From assembly GCA_905178155.1 (NCBI GenBank), contig CAJINV010000002.1, forward strand, positions 4,022,947-4,086,946: a DNA stretch of 64,000 bases. The letters run 5' to 3'. A program made the translations under genes and the position numbers. The notes under the pieces were generated by a model, which saw nothing but the letters and a program-made list of their open reading frames with translations, had not been told where the DNA came from and ran no database searches. The DNA is from Amoebophrya sp. A120 (taxonomy: Eukaryota; Sar; Dinophyceae; Syndiniales; Amoebophryaceae). The stretch's first letter is position 1, and the number at the start of each line of letters is the position of its first letter. Positions 33,501 through 45,600 of the stretch are shown piece by piece.

Positions 33501-35101
33501 ATCCTTTTGAAAATTTGTGATGCTGATTTGAGGTCACAAACCAGGTCTGTCGTGCAAGAAAGCAAAGCCAGGGCTTCCGCCGCTTTACGCGGGCGATTTG
33601 TAATGCTGTTGCGCCAACAGGGCAGACGGCTACCATGCTCAGCGCCCACTTCTAGCCAGCCCTTTCCAGGTTTTGCATCTGCCTGCAGTCAGGCCCGACC
33701 CCGGGAGCCACAGGCTGGCTGCCTATTCATTTGGGGGGGCGCCCCGCCCAGGGGCGCAGAAACAGGTCCGCGCGGCCTGATTCGGGAGTGCGAAGCGAAC
33801 TAACAGCCCCCAGGAACGAAATTTTTGGGAAGCGGGTCAGGCTTCGGCTGTTTCTACCACGACGTCGGGTGCGGGAGCTGCTACGGGAAAAGCGAGGCAA
33901 GAAACCGCAATTACAAATGCCTGCAATTCATCGTGCGCTGTCGCACCTACTAATTCTTGTACCGCCAGCACACCAGTGAAACAAAGCCTCGCAGCACCAG
34001 TAGATCGGATCCGAGCTTCTTCTACTTCGCGAGCTTTGTTGAAAGAGAAAGCAACGTTGTCTCCTTCGATTTCTGTTAGCGCAGGAGCCTCAGAGAAGTC
34101 GGGGACGAGCAAGGCGACGAGTTGTCATTTATTCTCTGCGCCCGCGGCGGCACAACAGCGAGATACTAAGAACGGCTCATCTTCAAAAATCTGGCGGAAA
34201 TTCTTTGTACCACTCCCCGTGGCGTCATCTGCAACTACACCAGGACCATTATCAGCTTGTGCCACGACTCCTGTTTCGACCACGACGACGACGACAAACC
34301 ACGTATGCAAGAAAAAAGCTGTGTAAGTCTAACTCTGTACCTGTAGGAAGAGCAGCATAGCAAATTCGTTTTGCATTACAGGGAAAACCTGTCATGCGCA
34401 GCTAGCACATGGAAACACGTAAGGTCTGAGGTTGTGACGCACACCCAGCATGACAAGCGTGAGGACAGTCTTGCATCATCCGCAACACAAACTTACAGTT
34501 ACACAGTTTTTTTCTTGCATACCACGGAGGACAACTCGTTGACTACCTCATTGACATGCGGTGGTGGTCCATGAAGATGACCCCCACCGCGGAGGACCTT
34601 GTCTTCTGGGCGTTTCTGCAACTCCTCCTCTCCACCGGAAGCTTCGTGTGCAACCGACTCCCGGGCACCACGGCCGGGCTGCTGGTTGCGGGGAGTCTGT
34701 TCGGCCAATGTGATAGGGCAAGGGAAAGGGAAGAGGTTTTGTTGGAGCGTATGCAGGATGAACTGAAGTGCTTGGTTGATGAGGTGGCGGAAAAGGATGA
34801 GGATTTGAAACAAGCGGTCGCGGAATTGCGGGAGATGTTGCTGTGGGCCGGCGACATTAAAGGGGGAGAAATAAACTGCTGTCCCGGAGGAGAAAAGTTC
34901 AGTGACCTCCAGGAGTTGCTGGACGCAGGTCGTAGTGGTTGTACTTCTAGCAGTGGCTGGACAACATCGACTCGTGTGGTTGACCGGCAGTGCGTGAGAA
35001 AAATCGTCAAAGACGCTGCTGCGAAAATTTGGAATGCAATATCAGGCGGTGGACGAAGCAGGTGTATAGTAGAAGAGAAATCCTCGTCTTCTGCCTGCTG
35101 A
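30571..35101 (+). CDS. membrane/coiled-coil protein, paralogue of the 39649 gene without RING; split by an insertion
   Basis: Exons 30571-31382, 33891-34303 and 34527-35101 make a 600-codon frame ending in TGA (599 aa). A hydrophobic N-terminus (LRVFLTAGVLFSG) suggests a signal peptide. A segment HVLKFYAPAVLAFLAGVYYD matches HFAKFYVPAVLPVVAGMLCD of the gene at 39649. After a Ser/Thr linker come a hydrophobic stretch (VFWAFLQLLLSTGSFVC), then LLVAGSLFG, and a charged coiled-coil helix (ERMQDELKCLVDEVAEKDED), again as in that paralogue. Between exons 1 and 2 lies 2.4 kb of RING-finger sequence bordered by a perfect 75-bp duplication (31308-31382 and 33816-33890) in the same reading frame. Whether that block is spliced out, kills the gene, or is an assembly artefact cannot be told from sequence alone. 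Confidence 0.6.
31837..32062. mobile_element. introner, family D, in RING segment
   Basis: Left end TATGAAGAGAGTGCGCAACT, right end GGGGAGTTGTGCACTGTCATA. Flanks CAGCG/CAGAG (4 of 5). Orthologous to 45518: shared by the paralogues, so older than their split. Confidence 0.92.
32296..32576. mobile_element. introner, family D variant, in RING segment
   Basis: Left end TATGAGATCAATGCACAGCC, right end CATGGGGAGTTGTGCGCTCGGATA. Perfect duplication CCCCG. Orthologous to 46250. Directly follows the last RING cysteine pair. Confidence 0.9.
32753..33010. mobile_element. introner, family F, in RING segment
   Basis: Left end TATGGTTTTCTCAACTGTTG, right end AACGTTTGAGAACGGGATA. Flanks GAAGT/GAATT. Not present in the paralogue, which reads GACACGGAAGTCGAGGAAC without interruption near 46740. 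Confidence 0.9.
33083..33346. mobile_element. introner, family A, in RING segment
   Basis: Left end TACGCATTGCAAATATGTCT, right end GATATTTGCAATGCATA. Flanks GCGAG/GCGCC. Missing at the homologous point of the paralogue (about 46835). Confidence 0.88.
33459..33815. mobile_element. truncated introner-like left end plus unassigned sequence
   Basis: Starts TATCTTAAAAAAAAAAATCT then CCCCTCCCC, resembling a family B left end, and has internal TTGTGATGC-type motifs near 33516. No matching right end is found before the 75-bp duplicate at 33816, so it was probably cut when the block was rearranged. Confidence 0.4.
34304..34521. mobile_element. introner, family G, in the 30571 gene
   Basis: Left end TATGCAAGAAAAAAGCTGTG, right end CACAGTTTTTTTCTTGCATA. 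Perfect duplication CCACG. Removal gives Asn-His-Gly-Gly in frame. Confidence 0.95.
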
Positions 35102-36159
35102 AAAGAAGTAAAACCAGAACAATGATAAAGCAATCCCGCTCGTTCTTCGGCGCCATATAGTTAAGTGACATCGAAAGAAGTATATAAATATCCTTTTTCG
35201 CGCTACGGTTTTCAACATATTTTCACCCCTGGCCGATTTTGAACGACGAGGCCTCGAAGTGCTCGAAGTCGAGTACATCTGAGAATTTAGATTTTTTCGC
35301 TTTGATCCAGCGTTCTCGTAAGATGACGTCGACGTCGTCACTTTTCTTGTGCAAAATAATGAACCACAACCATGCTTGCTTGATGATTATTTCTTTGATT
35401 TGCATTTTCGTCCCGTGCGCCCAAACCCAAAGTTTCATACGTGCACTTATTTGGAATCAAGGAGTTGTCCTTGTCGTTTGCCAACCGTTCTTCTGCAAAA
35501 TGAATCAAGAATGTCTAATCTAGAAAAGAAACTAGCATGAGAAGCAAATAAAAAAAGACCGGCAGAAGCATTCTTCTATGGCACCACTGCTGGTGCTGCC
35601 TGCTGTTGCGAGAAACCCTACGTATTTACTCCAATTATTATACGCAGCATTTCTGCAACTCGTTGATGAAATTGTTCGTAGAAGAAAATCGCTCATCGAA
35701 GTCGTCTCGTGACATGCAGCATGTCTCGTCGTCACGTCGTTTTGAGTAGCATGATATGCGAGTAAAAATAATCGTCATTCTCATTTCGTCCAGATTCGTG
35801 CCTCGTGGGTCCTCGTACAAATAGATCATTACTCTAGATGAAGTTCTAAAATCGTCTCTACTCACGCCATAAGACAACTCCTCTCGAAACAAGAGGAAAA
35901 GCTAGACTCCAAAAAATCTGAATTTCGTTTCAAAAATCGCAGGAAGTTTTGTTTTTTCCACGGGGAAAGAAATAATCATACCCAAAACCACAATTACCTG
36001 TGCCTCGGTGTACTGCGTAGTGGTCGGAAGAAAGTCCAAAACTAGAAGCACACTTCTCTGTCGCAAATAAGAAAGCTTGTTGCTTTTTTGCTGCTTTCTC
36101 AACAAGTAATCTCCACCAGTTAGTTCGGTGTAGAGCCCAGCACAAAACAACCCAAAACC
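35102..36159. other. intergenic region
   Basis: AT-rich, no supported gene, repeat or introner. The next gene starts in ACCATGAAAACG. Confidence 0.5.
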
Positions 36160-37020
36160 ATGAAAACGTTTGCGAAAATCGGAGCGGCGACCACCTTCAC
36201 TCCCCTGGCTGGGGGGGGGGTCGTGTTTGCGGCGATGCAGGAGAAGAAATCCGCCGCGACCACCCACGAGTGGGCGGGCAGCGAGACCTCGCCGCAAGGT
36301 TTTGTCGAAGTCGACCCTCGTGTGCGCGCTGAAGTTGACCGTCGTGCCCGCGTGGATTCCAAGAAGAAGGAGAAGATACGTTGGGTAAAATCATACCTCG
36401 TCGGCTTCTGTGGTAAGAGCATGGCGTTTCTTGCGAAATGAAAATGGTGTGTGAACGCGCTCATGTTTCTACATGTAGTCAGTGCCTGATATTCTGCTGC
36501 GCGGATCACAAAATCCAAACCGCTTTCCCTATGCAGTTTTTCCGACTGATATTGATTCCGATTGCCTTGCTTCTTCATATCATGAATTGTAGAGCCATGG
36601 TGATCGTCGAGCTCGCGTTCACTTTCAAGATTTGTCAACGCGGCCTCAGTCTCTGCGAGGAAGTCAATGCGTCGCAATGGTGATGCACCGGCGTCACTTC
36701 CGCAAAGTAATAGATACATAAGGTGCCATTTATTCTTGCAAGCGCGCGAGGGTGATTTTTTTTCGTGATGCGTAGAAAACAGTCACGGGAAGAAAGTCGA
36801 AAACACGAAGGAGCCTGCTGGTCGTGCTGAGCCGAGAGAGCTACTGGGCCCATTGCACATGCACTCAGGCATGTTCGACGGAAAAAAAGAAGCCGCTGCG
36901 AAGGCGCAAGCCGCTGCGAAGGCGGATGCTGATGAACAAAACAACGAAAACCGCAACAAAAACGACCCACACGGTTTGGTCACGATGCTCCCACAAGGAC
37001 AAGAGGGCGACCAGAAATAA
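36160..37020 (+). CDS. small Ala/Lys-rich protein, probably two exons
   Basis: Exon 1 starts at 36160 (MKTFAKIGAATTFTPLAGGG...) and stays open to 36441; the true border is probably near 36376. A second coding-like block ends in TAA at 37018 and reads GMFDGKKEAAAKAQAAAKAD then DEQNNENRNKNDPHGL. The intervening 36377-36774 has partly inverted ends (TACGTTGGGTAAAATCATAC and GGGTGATTTTTTTTCGTGATGCGTA), as for an introner, but the 5-bp rule misses the second frame by one base, so the junction is unsettled. The N-terminus could be a signal or anchor. An independent short gene starting at the ATG near 36857 is an alternative. Function unknown. Confidence 0.45.
36377..36774. mobile_element. possible degenerate introner
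   Basis: Starts TACGTTGGGTAAAATCATAC and ends TTTCGTGATGCGTA; inner bases CCTCG...CGAGGG pair. Flanks GAAGA/GAAAA (4 of 5). It lacks the internal TTGTNATGC motifs of the other families, and its minus strand is open, so it is doubtful. Confidence 0.35.
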
Positions 37021-38238
37021 GTCGTCCGCTACGGGCGATTGCATCCCATGGACGGCGATTTTTCTTTAGATTCAGTAAAATGTAAATATCTATATCTGCA
37101 GATTTTGACAGACACACAGATGTGTAGCAAGATTTTCAACAAACAAACTAACAAACAAACAAGTAAATCGCATATAACTCTACATCTGCTTACAACCACA
37201 ACATCGGCCGCGCTCCAGGATTGGAGTAGGCATTTTGTTCGAACACGTCTCATCACAAGAACTTTCATTAATTTGCACGCGTCAACAAACTCTACTTTTT
37301 ATACTTTTCAGCAGCTAGACCGACTTATTGCACTTCCACGTATACCTGTTTCTGTGTCTCGCGTGGTTTCTGTATTGGACAACTCTGTATCAATTATAGT
37401 TTTCACTTTTTTTTGAACATACTTACTACTATTTACGTACTCGTCGCATCTTCTACGCCTACCCACTTTTTGTTTCTCATCGTTTTCCCCTATTTTGCCG
37501 ATCGAAGCGAAGCTTTCACATTTTCCGAAAGTTTGTTGACATTCCTTGAGATAACGTGGATCGATGCAGATTTACATTCTGATCTTTCCCATGTATTTCC
37601 ATATACGACCACAGTGTTAGAATCTCAGCCACTCACTCATTGAGCGTCTTTGTCGATCATCCTGGAACAACCCATATAGTTCAAGCACAACTAGAAATGA
37701 AAAGCAATGGTCAACATAAGAGCATCGTAGCCCGATCGATTCTGCTTCCCGTGAGATGGCTTTAATTTCAGGTCTGCATTTTCCTCCCAGAATAAAGAAA
37801 GATGAGCAGGGAGTTGCTAGGCGAAACGCTTTTGTGATAGCAAAATCGCAGGAGGCGCAGATACTAAGCGCGACGACTTGCTCAAGCTCACTTCTACACA
37901 AAACTTGATAGAGAGTAAGCGAATAAGAAAGCGAACAGTAATTTTCACATAGTACAGCTAGTAAAATAATCTTGCTCAGGCTCACTTCTACGCAAAACGG
38001 ATGCTCAGGCTCACTTCCCTCTGGGACTCATTTTACTTTTCAGTATAAAACAAAAACTGCTTTCACGAGAACAACCGGCTGGCACCTCGCGGAGCCGAAA
38101 AAAGGAAAACGGCCACGCTTGGAAATACATCCTCGAGGACAACGAACTTGAAACTCATTCGCTTTTAGACTGTACAAGAACAATTTTGTTGGGATACACA
38201 ACGACACAAAAACAAAGACATAAAGAAACCACGGACGG
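37021..38238. other. intergenic region
   Basis: AT-rich. A 122-codon minus-strand frame at 37617-37985 starts MSLSKIILLAVLCENYCSLS and has several Cys, but has no homologue or context to support it. Otherwise nothing recognised. Confidence 0.4.
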
Positions 38239-38592
38239 ATGTTGACTCCGAATCCGATGACTCAGATCATCAGGATTGTGTCCGTTCTACTTCGGCACAC
38301 GAATGGTGTGGTCTTCGTTCCCGAATTTTTCCGGAAGCAAAAGTACAAGTATCTAATATCCCGGTCGTGGTCGCAGTACAAGCACTTGCACGTACGTGCT
38401 GCTGCGTCTCGACGCGCAGCTCGTCATCAGGAAGAAGATGATGACCAACATCCTCACTTTCTTGTGCATCCGATTTCTACGGAAGTGATGATCTTCCATG
38501 ACACTACATCAGAAACAAGAAGATCCTTCTATTTTTTTATTTTTACACTGACCGAGGCAGAGTCGATGATCATCTCGATCTCAGATTTCTAG
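38239..38592 (+). CDS. small hypothetical protein (117 aa)
   Basis: Open frame with ATG in the context ACGGATGTTG. Mixed composition: basic first half, an acidic run (EEDDDQHPH) and a hydrophobic end (FYFFIFTLTE). Just upstream of the truncated gene copy at 38725. No family recognised; could be a chance frame. Confidence 0.3.
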   Translation: MLTPNPMTQIIRIVSVLLRHTNGVVFVPEFFRKQKYKYLISRSWSQYKHLHVRAAASRRAARHQEEDDDQHPHFLVHPISTEVMIFHDTTSETRRSFYFFIFTLTEAESMIISISDF

Positions 38593-38724
38593 TAATTTCG
38601 ATGAGTCAGTCACGACGACGATCTTCATCAAGGACAGCAGTCAGCGGTCTCAACAGCAAAAGATCTTCCTAGAGTGTCCGTAGTTCTTGTACATCTTAGC
38701 TTTTAGCGAACAACTACGCAGATC
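38593..38724. other. short intergenic region
   Basis: Nothing recognised. Confidence 0.4.
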
Positions 38725-38997
38725 GTGGATCCCTACTGCGCTTGTTCGTGCGCAGCTGAAGCTCGCCTCGTCACTACCGCAGCAGCTGTTTTCGGTTCAG
38801 CTCTGCTCCACAAGGTTTTCCTGTCCGTCAGCACGAGGACAATGTTCACAGCACCGCCCGTGGTCTCCGCGTCCATGATGCAGCCGCCGAAGACTTCCGC
38901 TTTGGACCTCCCGGCGCAGCTCAGACGAGAGATCTCACGGACACCACGGCCTAAGGATACTGTCGTTAGTGGTCAGTACAGCGGGTCAACAAGATGA
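38725..38997 (+). pseudogene. truncated copy of the 5' end of the 39649 gene
   Basis: Residues TTAAAVFGSALLHKVFLS and PPVVSASMMQPPKTSALDLP match TTATAVFGSALLHVLVPG and TPVVSASMMQPPKTSVLDLP of the intact gene 0.9 kb downstream. Homology runs from about 38775 to 38930 at DNA level, and the frame then stops. Probably a partial tandem duplicate covering the signal-peptide exon only. Confidence 0.65.
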
Positions 38998-39648
38998 CAA
39001 AAGATCGGGACTCTTCTATTGGATCAGTCTGTAGATGCAATGGAGACTGCTGAGCATGATCCGACCGTCGAAGTAGAGAGTCTGAAAAGATCCTTCTGCT
39101 CTGGATCAGACTTTTTTGCACAGGTTCCTGCTCATAACACAAGCAAGGAGCGCAAGTACTTAATTGATCCAGCATCACGCATCTTTTCCAAGGTTGGCTT
39201 GAGTAAAGTTACTACGACAGTTTTGATTTTTACCTCCGCCTAAAGAAGCGAGCACACAATTGATTTTCACTCGCTCGCCTAAAGAAGCGAGCACACAATT
39301 GATTTTTACCTCCGATTTGTCGGAAAAAACAACTTTCGAAAGCTCAAACACAAAACTCAGGACGGCAAAAATATAACCATCCGTTTATTTATACAGCTTG
39401 TAGTATTTTCTGATCAACATCGTACGGTACTGCATAATTTTAATTTTTAGGATAGCTACTTTACACCTAAGAAAAGGTACACTCCATGATATTATCTCTA
39501 CAATTGCGATCGACACAAATAAGAAACTGAAACGAACGAACAAAACACAAAAAGTTTTGTGCGCTTTGAACACCATCAACATTTAATCTTGTCGCGTTTT
39601 GATCAAAGCGAACTAACTGTAAAAACCATTTGTAAAATCCACACAACC
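38998..39648. other. upstream region of the RING gene, with a short tandem repeat
   Basis: No gene. It holds two copies of CGCCTAAAGAAGCGAGCACA (39237 and 39276, 39-bp spacing, each part of a 31-bp identity). The start context of the next gene is ACAACCATGCGG. Confidence 0.6.
39237..39306. repeat. 39-bp-spaced tandem duplication
   Basis: 31 identical bases starting CGCCTAAAGAAGCG at 39237-39267 and 39276-39306, about 340 bp before the start codon at 39649. Confidence 0.85.
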
Positions 39649-42600
39649 ATGCGGAAGTCCAACCGTTGCTCGTCCGCGCCGTTGCTCGGGCGCCAGCACC
39701 AGCGTAGAAGTTCCAATACTTCTAGTAGCCTGAGGAATATCTTCACTACCGCAACAGCTGTTTTCGGTTCTGCTCTGCTCCACGTTCTCGTTCCTGGCGT
39801 GACAATCACACCCGTGGTCTCCGCGTCCATGATGCAGCCCCCGAAAACTTCCGTTTTGGACCTCCCGCCGGCGCAGTACAGTTCCGGCGCACTCGTAGAT
39901 GGGACCACGAACAACAGTCTGACCGAAATCCAGCGGAAGCAAGAGGAAAAGAAGGCCGCATTGCGGAAGCAAGTGACGCAGCTGAAGTGGCGCTTGCTGC
40001 AGAATCTGCACAAGAAAAAGCTCGGCTATTTGGAAAGCAACCTAATGCGGAGGGACATTGGAGCGGAAGAGAAGAAGTTGCGGGAAACGCAAGTTTCACT
40101 CTTCCAACGAGGGCTGAAGCGGCACCGCGAGGGAAAGTTGGAGGTTATCAAATGCAAAAATGTCTGGGTCGGGAAGGATACAACTTGTGATGCTGCGTTT
40201 CGATTCCAAAGAAAAGCTCTGCATGAGCAGCCAATGAAGTCCTGTTTTTGCTACGCGGAGAGGGCATTTGTCATGTGGATTAGGGATGAGGTTGAGGAAG
40301 CCCTCAAAACATCTGCGATGCTAGGGCATGCATCACAGACATCATGGGTCATGCATAACGTGCATGCCAAACAAGTGCACTCTTCCAGACCCAGACATTT
40401 TTGCAATTCATAGTCCTCTTGCCCGCGCATTTACTCTTGTCCAGTAGCAACGGGACGACGAATACCGCAAGAAGAAACTGTTTCACTGTGAACTTGTGAT
40501 GCAGAAAACGAAAAGCCAAAGCGTTTGTCTTGCTAGACCTGCAAGACGTTTGAATTTCCGCCGTGTTTTCCCTTGGGAAGCGCGCATGGCAAATTTTCTG
40601 TTTCATGTGTAACAAACCTGTGATGCACATTTTGCAAAACAATCGCAGTGAAACACTTTTTTCGTGGGATAATGAATGACGGTGCTGTAGTATCCGCGGT
40701 GGAGCTTCTGAAAGCCGCGGTGAGACGCGAAAGCGAGTTGATGGTCAATTGCCTGGAGCTGGAGATTATGCATTACAAAAGCATCCGTACTCGTATAAAT
40801 GCATTACAAATGTTTTTTAAAAGAAAACTGGAATTTGTAATGCTGATTTTCCTAAGATGGGCAATTTGTCATGCACGATTACAATTACTACGAGTGTGAT
40901 GCTTTTGCAATGCATAGAGACCCACACGGAAGTGACGGACAATGCGCGGGAGAAGTACGTATCCTGTGCAAAAGTATCGTACTCGTATTGCAAGCATGCA
41001 TTACAAATCTTTTTTTCAAGGTGAATCCGCATTACATCATGCTGAGGAAATTTGTAATGCATTTGTACGAGTGCGATACTTTTGCAATTCATAATACGCG
41101 CTCTATTTCAAGGAGAAGGCCGAGCGGCTGAAAAGAAGGGCAAGCTCGGCGTTTGTTTCGAAGCGGATTAAGGCTGATGTAGTTCCAATGGACAAGCAGT
41201 TCAGAAGCGAGCGGGCCTCGAGTAGTGGTCCTCGTCGTGCCGGAGTAGAGCGGGCTGGCGCTCCTCCTGCGTCTTCAGGTAGTTCCTCTTCGTCCCCCCG
41301 GCGGCTGGACGAAAGTACGAGAACTCTTCCAAAAGGTGGAGCAACACCACCATCTCGGTATTGGACCGCGGATGTGAAAAAGCGCATGCTCCAGTACGCC
41401 AGAATTGAGCGGCAGAACAAAAATAACAAGTTTTTCTTCCTGCTCAACGACAAGTATTCTACGAAGCTTTTCACATACGAGAAAACGCTGGACGTGCAAC
41501 AACTTATTGAAGGTGGAGGGCTCGTTGTCCCTTCGGATGATGGTCATCCCGTCGAGGTTTTGTCTTCATCTGCAAGTTCTTCGTCCGGGGCCGCGGAAGG
41601 AGGCGCAACATCATCCAGAAGGCCGCGGGCCAGTACGACCTCTGAAGGTGATGACGCCGGCGCATCTTCTCGTAGAGGTGGAGGCCGCCGGGCGAATAAA
41701 AGGCGTCGACGCACCGAACAAAGTGGCACAGCTGCAGGATCCCATCAGGGGGGGCATCATCAACATCAACATACAGCATCTGCATCGTCGTCGGCCAATT
41801 CCTCCGGCGCAACTTCTAGAGGTGGGGCAGGCCGTGCAAGAACCAGTGCCAGCCAGCAACGGAACCAGCGCGGGCGGTCTCGCTCGCGGTCCTCGCGCTC
41901 GTCCCCAACAAGGCTATTTACTTCCGCGGCTGGAGGTGGAAGTAGACACGGCACAACTCTCCAGAGAGACACGGAGCAAGCACGTCGAGAGGACGATAGC
42001 AAAGATGTCCGGTCCGCGATTTTGGCCCGGCTGGACATGCGATTTGTCGCCTCGGCCAAGGTCCTGAAAGAGGTGCTTCAGGGGCACCCGGATGTCGAGG
42101 CTGGCATCGACGACCATGAGCAAGACTCTGTGTTCGCACTGGCCGACTCGGTGAAGGACATTCCCTTTTGCGCAGCCACGCGGGACGAGATTCTGCCGAA
42201 GTACGGGCTGTTGCCCACGCGGCAGGACGATGCAGTTTATTCTGACGGAACCGACACCTTCGCAGCTGGAAGCACAAACCCTGGTAGCAGTTCATCTTTG
42301 GAGGTTTGTATGAAACGTAAATTTCCCGTACATGTACAGAATGCATGACAAATTTCGCTACCTTGCAGTGTCCAACTTGTCATGCTAGACTATGACTGAA
42401 CCTGAAGGCAAATTTTGTCATGCAGAGACCGCATTTGTACGTGTACGGGAAATTATTTACTGTGGATAGTGTGGGTGTTCCCGAATCCGACCGGGGTAAA
42501 CAGTCAAGTGCTGTTTGGTACTGTGGACCACGAAGCTCCTACAACGGCACCAGGACCTGGAAGTGGCACTTCTGCGCAAGGAGTAGAACCTTTGGAAGAA

Positions 42601-45600
42601 CAAGAGGACAATTATATCTTGTGTAAAAACATCCCCACACCAGAGTCAAGATGGGAAATCTGCTAGACAAATCATCCAGCTTTGGTTGTTTCGCATGACA
42701 AATTTGGCCCCGTAGTGTAATCCTGTTTAGCTACCTCCAGCAGCATCACAGATCTAGCGTATCATGCTGGTTCGAGCATTGCAAATTCTAAAACACGAAT
42801 AGAAAATGCTTCTCATGCGGCTCCACATGGGAAACCTTTTTGGCATGCAGATTTGCATGACAACTCTGGGCTGGGGACGTTTTTCCTCATGATAAATTAC
42901 TTTGTGAAGCGGGTGTTTTTCCAGGCGAAGGTCCGGAAAATTTTTATCACGGACTTGTGGCGGAAAAATCAGGAGCAAACAAGAAGAACAAGTGTTTCGT
43001 CTTCTTTTTTAACATCTGCTGACACTGTTGTAGCTGGTCGTCCACAACTGGCACCAGGAAATCCTAGTACACCTGGAAGTGGGGCAGTTGGATTGTCACA
43101 GCAAGGTTCAACATCTTTGGAGCCTTGGATGGAGATAATCGAAAGGGTGAATGCCGCGGTCGCAGACAGTGCGAAAAACTTCAAGACTACGCGCGTGCAG
43201 TTGGAAAAGGGCAAACTGATGCACTTTGCGAAGTTCTACGTGCCTGCGGTCCTGCCGGTGGTAGCGGGAATGCTCTGCGACTGGCAGTACACCGGGGGTG
43301 CGATCTGGCGCGCTCTTCCCCAAAGCTGGGCGTCCGGCGGAGAAGGTAGTAGTAGTACCACGACGAATTCACCAGCGAGCACGTGGTCCAGCAGCCGACG
43401 CCGGCGTTCTCTATTTAGTCCGAGCGACAGTTTTGACGCCCAACAGCACGGAGACGGCGCAGCAGCGGCGATTTTTGCCCTTATGGCAATTGCTGCTGCG
43501 GCGGCGCTCGCCATCACAGTTCCAGCGACAGCAAGCGGAGCGGGAGTCGCGGGGCTCATCGTTTCCCGCACATCGGAAGCGCGCGAGCGCGACGCACGGC
43601 GGTTGGATATCATCTATCAGCAGCTGCAGGACGCTATAACCCGCTCAGGTGTTACAATCTCAAATCGATTACCATAGAATCTGAGACCTGTCTTGCATGA
43701 TGAGCATGACAGACTCGCACAGCGTTCCACTTTCTGCAATACAAATTTCGCCAGATTGTAGTGGGGTTTGGGGCTCCGGAACTTGTCATGCGCAATCCTA
43801 TGAGAGTCGGCTAGATCATGCACTCCTGCATCACAGATTTCCGTAATTCTATTGTAACGTTTGAGATTGTAACCTTTGAGCGGGTCATAGACGCGCTCAA
43901 CAGATTCGGGACGGAACAGCAGGAAATTGCGAAGGCAGTCGAAGAGCTGAAAGAATTACTAGTATTCTGAGTAAAAACGTCCCCACCCCAGAGTTGTCAT
44001 GCAATTCTGCATGCCAAAAAAGTTTCTCATGCGGAGCCCCATGAGAAGCATTAATGAGAAGCATTACCTAGTCGTGTTTTGGAATTTGTGATGCTAGAAT
44101 CTTCAGCATGACGTGCTAGGTTTGTGATGCTGCTGAAGTAGCGAAACAGGAGCACACTATGAAGGCAAACTTGTCATGCGAAACAGCGAAAGCTGGTTGA
44201 TTTGTCTAGCAGATTTCCCATCTTGAGTCTGGTGTGGGGACGTTTTTTCTCCGGACAACTAGATATTGATAATTACAACGGGGATCCACCTCGTGCTCGT
44301 CTTGCTGCGTCGTCCTCGGAAGTAGCAGGTGTTACAACTCCAGGAGCAAGTAGCGCAGGTGCAGCTACAAGTGCTTTCGTTGCAGGAGGAGCTGCACCAG
44401 CAGCTTCAGGTGCAGCGGGCACTACTAGCAGTACTGGCCGCGGAACAGGAACCAGAGCCTGTCCCATCAGCGTGGATCTGGAGACCGGCACGATTCGGAC
44501 GATGAACAAATCAACTTCCGGCTTTTCCCTGCACTCCTTCATGAATTGGATGTTGCGCTCCTCGTCGCAGTTGCGGAGCTCTATTGCAGGCAGAGCCTCG
44601 TCGTCGAATCCATCAACGACTGGGGCGTGGTCGCCTCAGGACGAAGTCGACGCGGGGAATCGTAGTAGGGCTAGTACAAATTCTACCCCTGCTGGTACAA
44701 CTTCTAGACAAGATGATGAACCAAGCGGCTCTAGAAGTACTAGATCCGGAGCGGTTACATTGGGGTCGTCAGCCTCCTCGACCGCAGAAGATCTGATTTT
44801 TCTCCCGTCTTTCGTCGAGCAGGGTGAAGTATGCATTGCAAATATGTCTGGGTCTGGAAAAGTGCCAGTTTTGTCATGCTAGGCTAGCAAGGCTCTTAAG
44901 TCTGTCATGCTCGTTTTTTTTTTACCCAAAAGCCCTATTTTTCTGCGATCCAGTGGAACGCAGTTTGTCATGCAGAATAGGCAACACTACTTAGAAGCCT
45001 AGGAACTTGTCATGCTGAGCCAGCATTTGTGGTCTCCACATGCTAAAAGTCACGTCAGCATTACAAGTTCCCAGACCCTCCAGACATATTTGCATTTGAT
45101 ATGAAGTGCGCGTGTTCCGGTCCTTGTTCGCCGACTTTCTGGAAAGCAAAACCACCTCTATATCCTGAGTAAAAACGTCCCCACACCAGAGTCAGGATGG
45201 GGATTTTGCAACACAAACCTCGGAGTTTTGGGAGTCACGCATGACAAGTTGCACGCCGCAGTGTAGTGCAGGTTAGCAACTGCAGCCGCGTCACAGATTC
45301 ATCTGCTCATCCTGTTCACAGCATGACAAATTCCAAAACACGACTGGAAATGGCTCTCGTGGGGATGCGCATTACAAGTCTTCCTGTCTTTGCAAATCTG
45401 CATTACAACTCTGGCGTGGGGACGTTTTTACTCAGGATACTCTAGTCTCTCTGCCGCCTTGCACGAGCAAATGCTGGCGGATCAAGCGAGAGTCCGAAAT
45501 GAAGACCCGGTCCAGCGTATGAGAGTGCACAACCTCATCCCCTCGTCCCCCTCATTTGTAATCCAAAAGCCCAAATCCAAGTGCTTCCGTGTGGCACTGT

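Larger units (their letters stand above)
31383..33815 (+). pseudogene. transplanted RING-finger segment, 5'-truncated paralogue of the 39649 gene
   Basis: From 31400 the sequence is about 90% alike to 44529 onward. Removing the four elements inside it gives exon pieces 31400-31836, 32068-32295, 32582-32752, 33016-33082 and 33352-33458, collinear with the paralogue. The RING is intact: YVCATC, then LPCGHTFCEGC, then CPSC, i.e. CxxC, CxHxxCxxC and CxxC ligands of a RING-HC E3 ubiquitin ligase. The frame is +1 relative to the host gene upstream, so it has no start of its own and is not a continuation of exon 1. It ends at a truncated element (33459). Best read as a duplicated gene fragment inserted into the neighbouring gene. 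Confidence 0.65.

Noticed and set aside
36120-36719. 199-codon minus-strand frame overlapping the small Ala-rich gene
   Set aside because: Half is the antisense shadow of exon 1. The other half (RRIDFLAETEAALTNLESER...) looks protein-like, but I found no start context or homologue.
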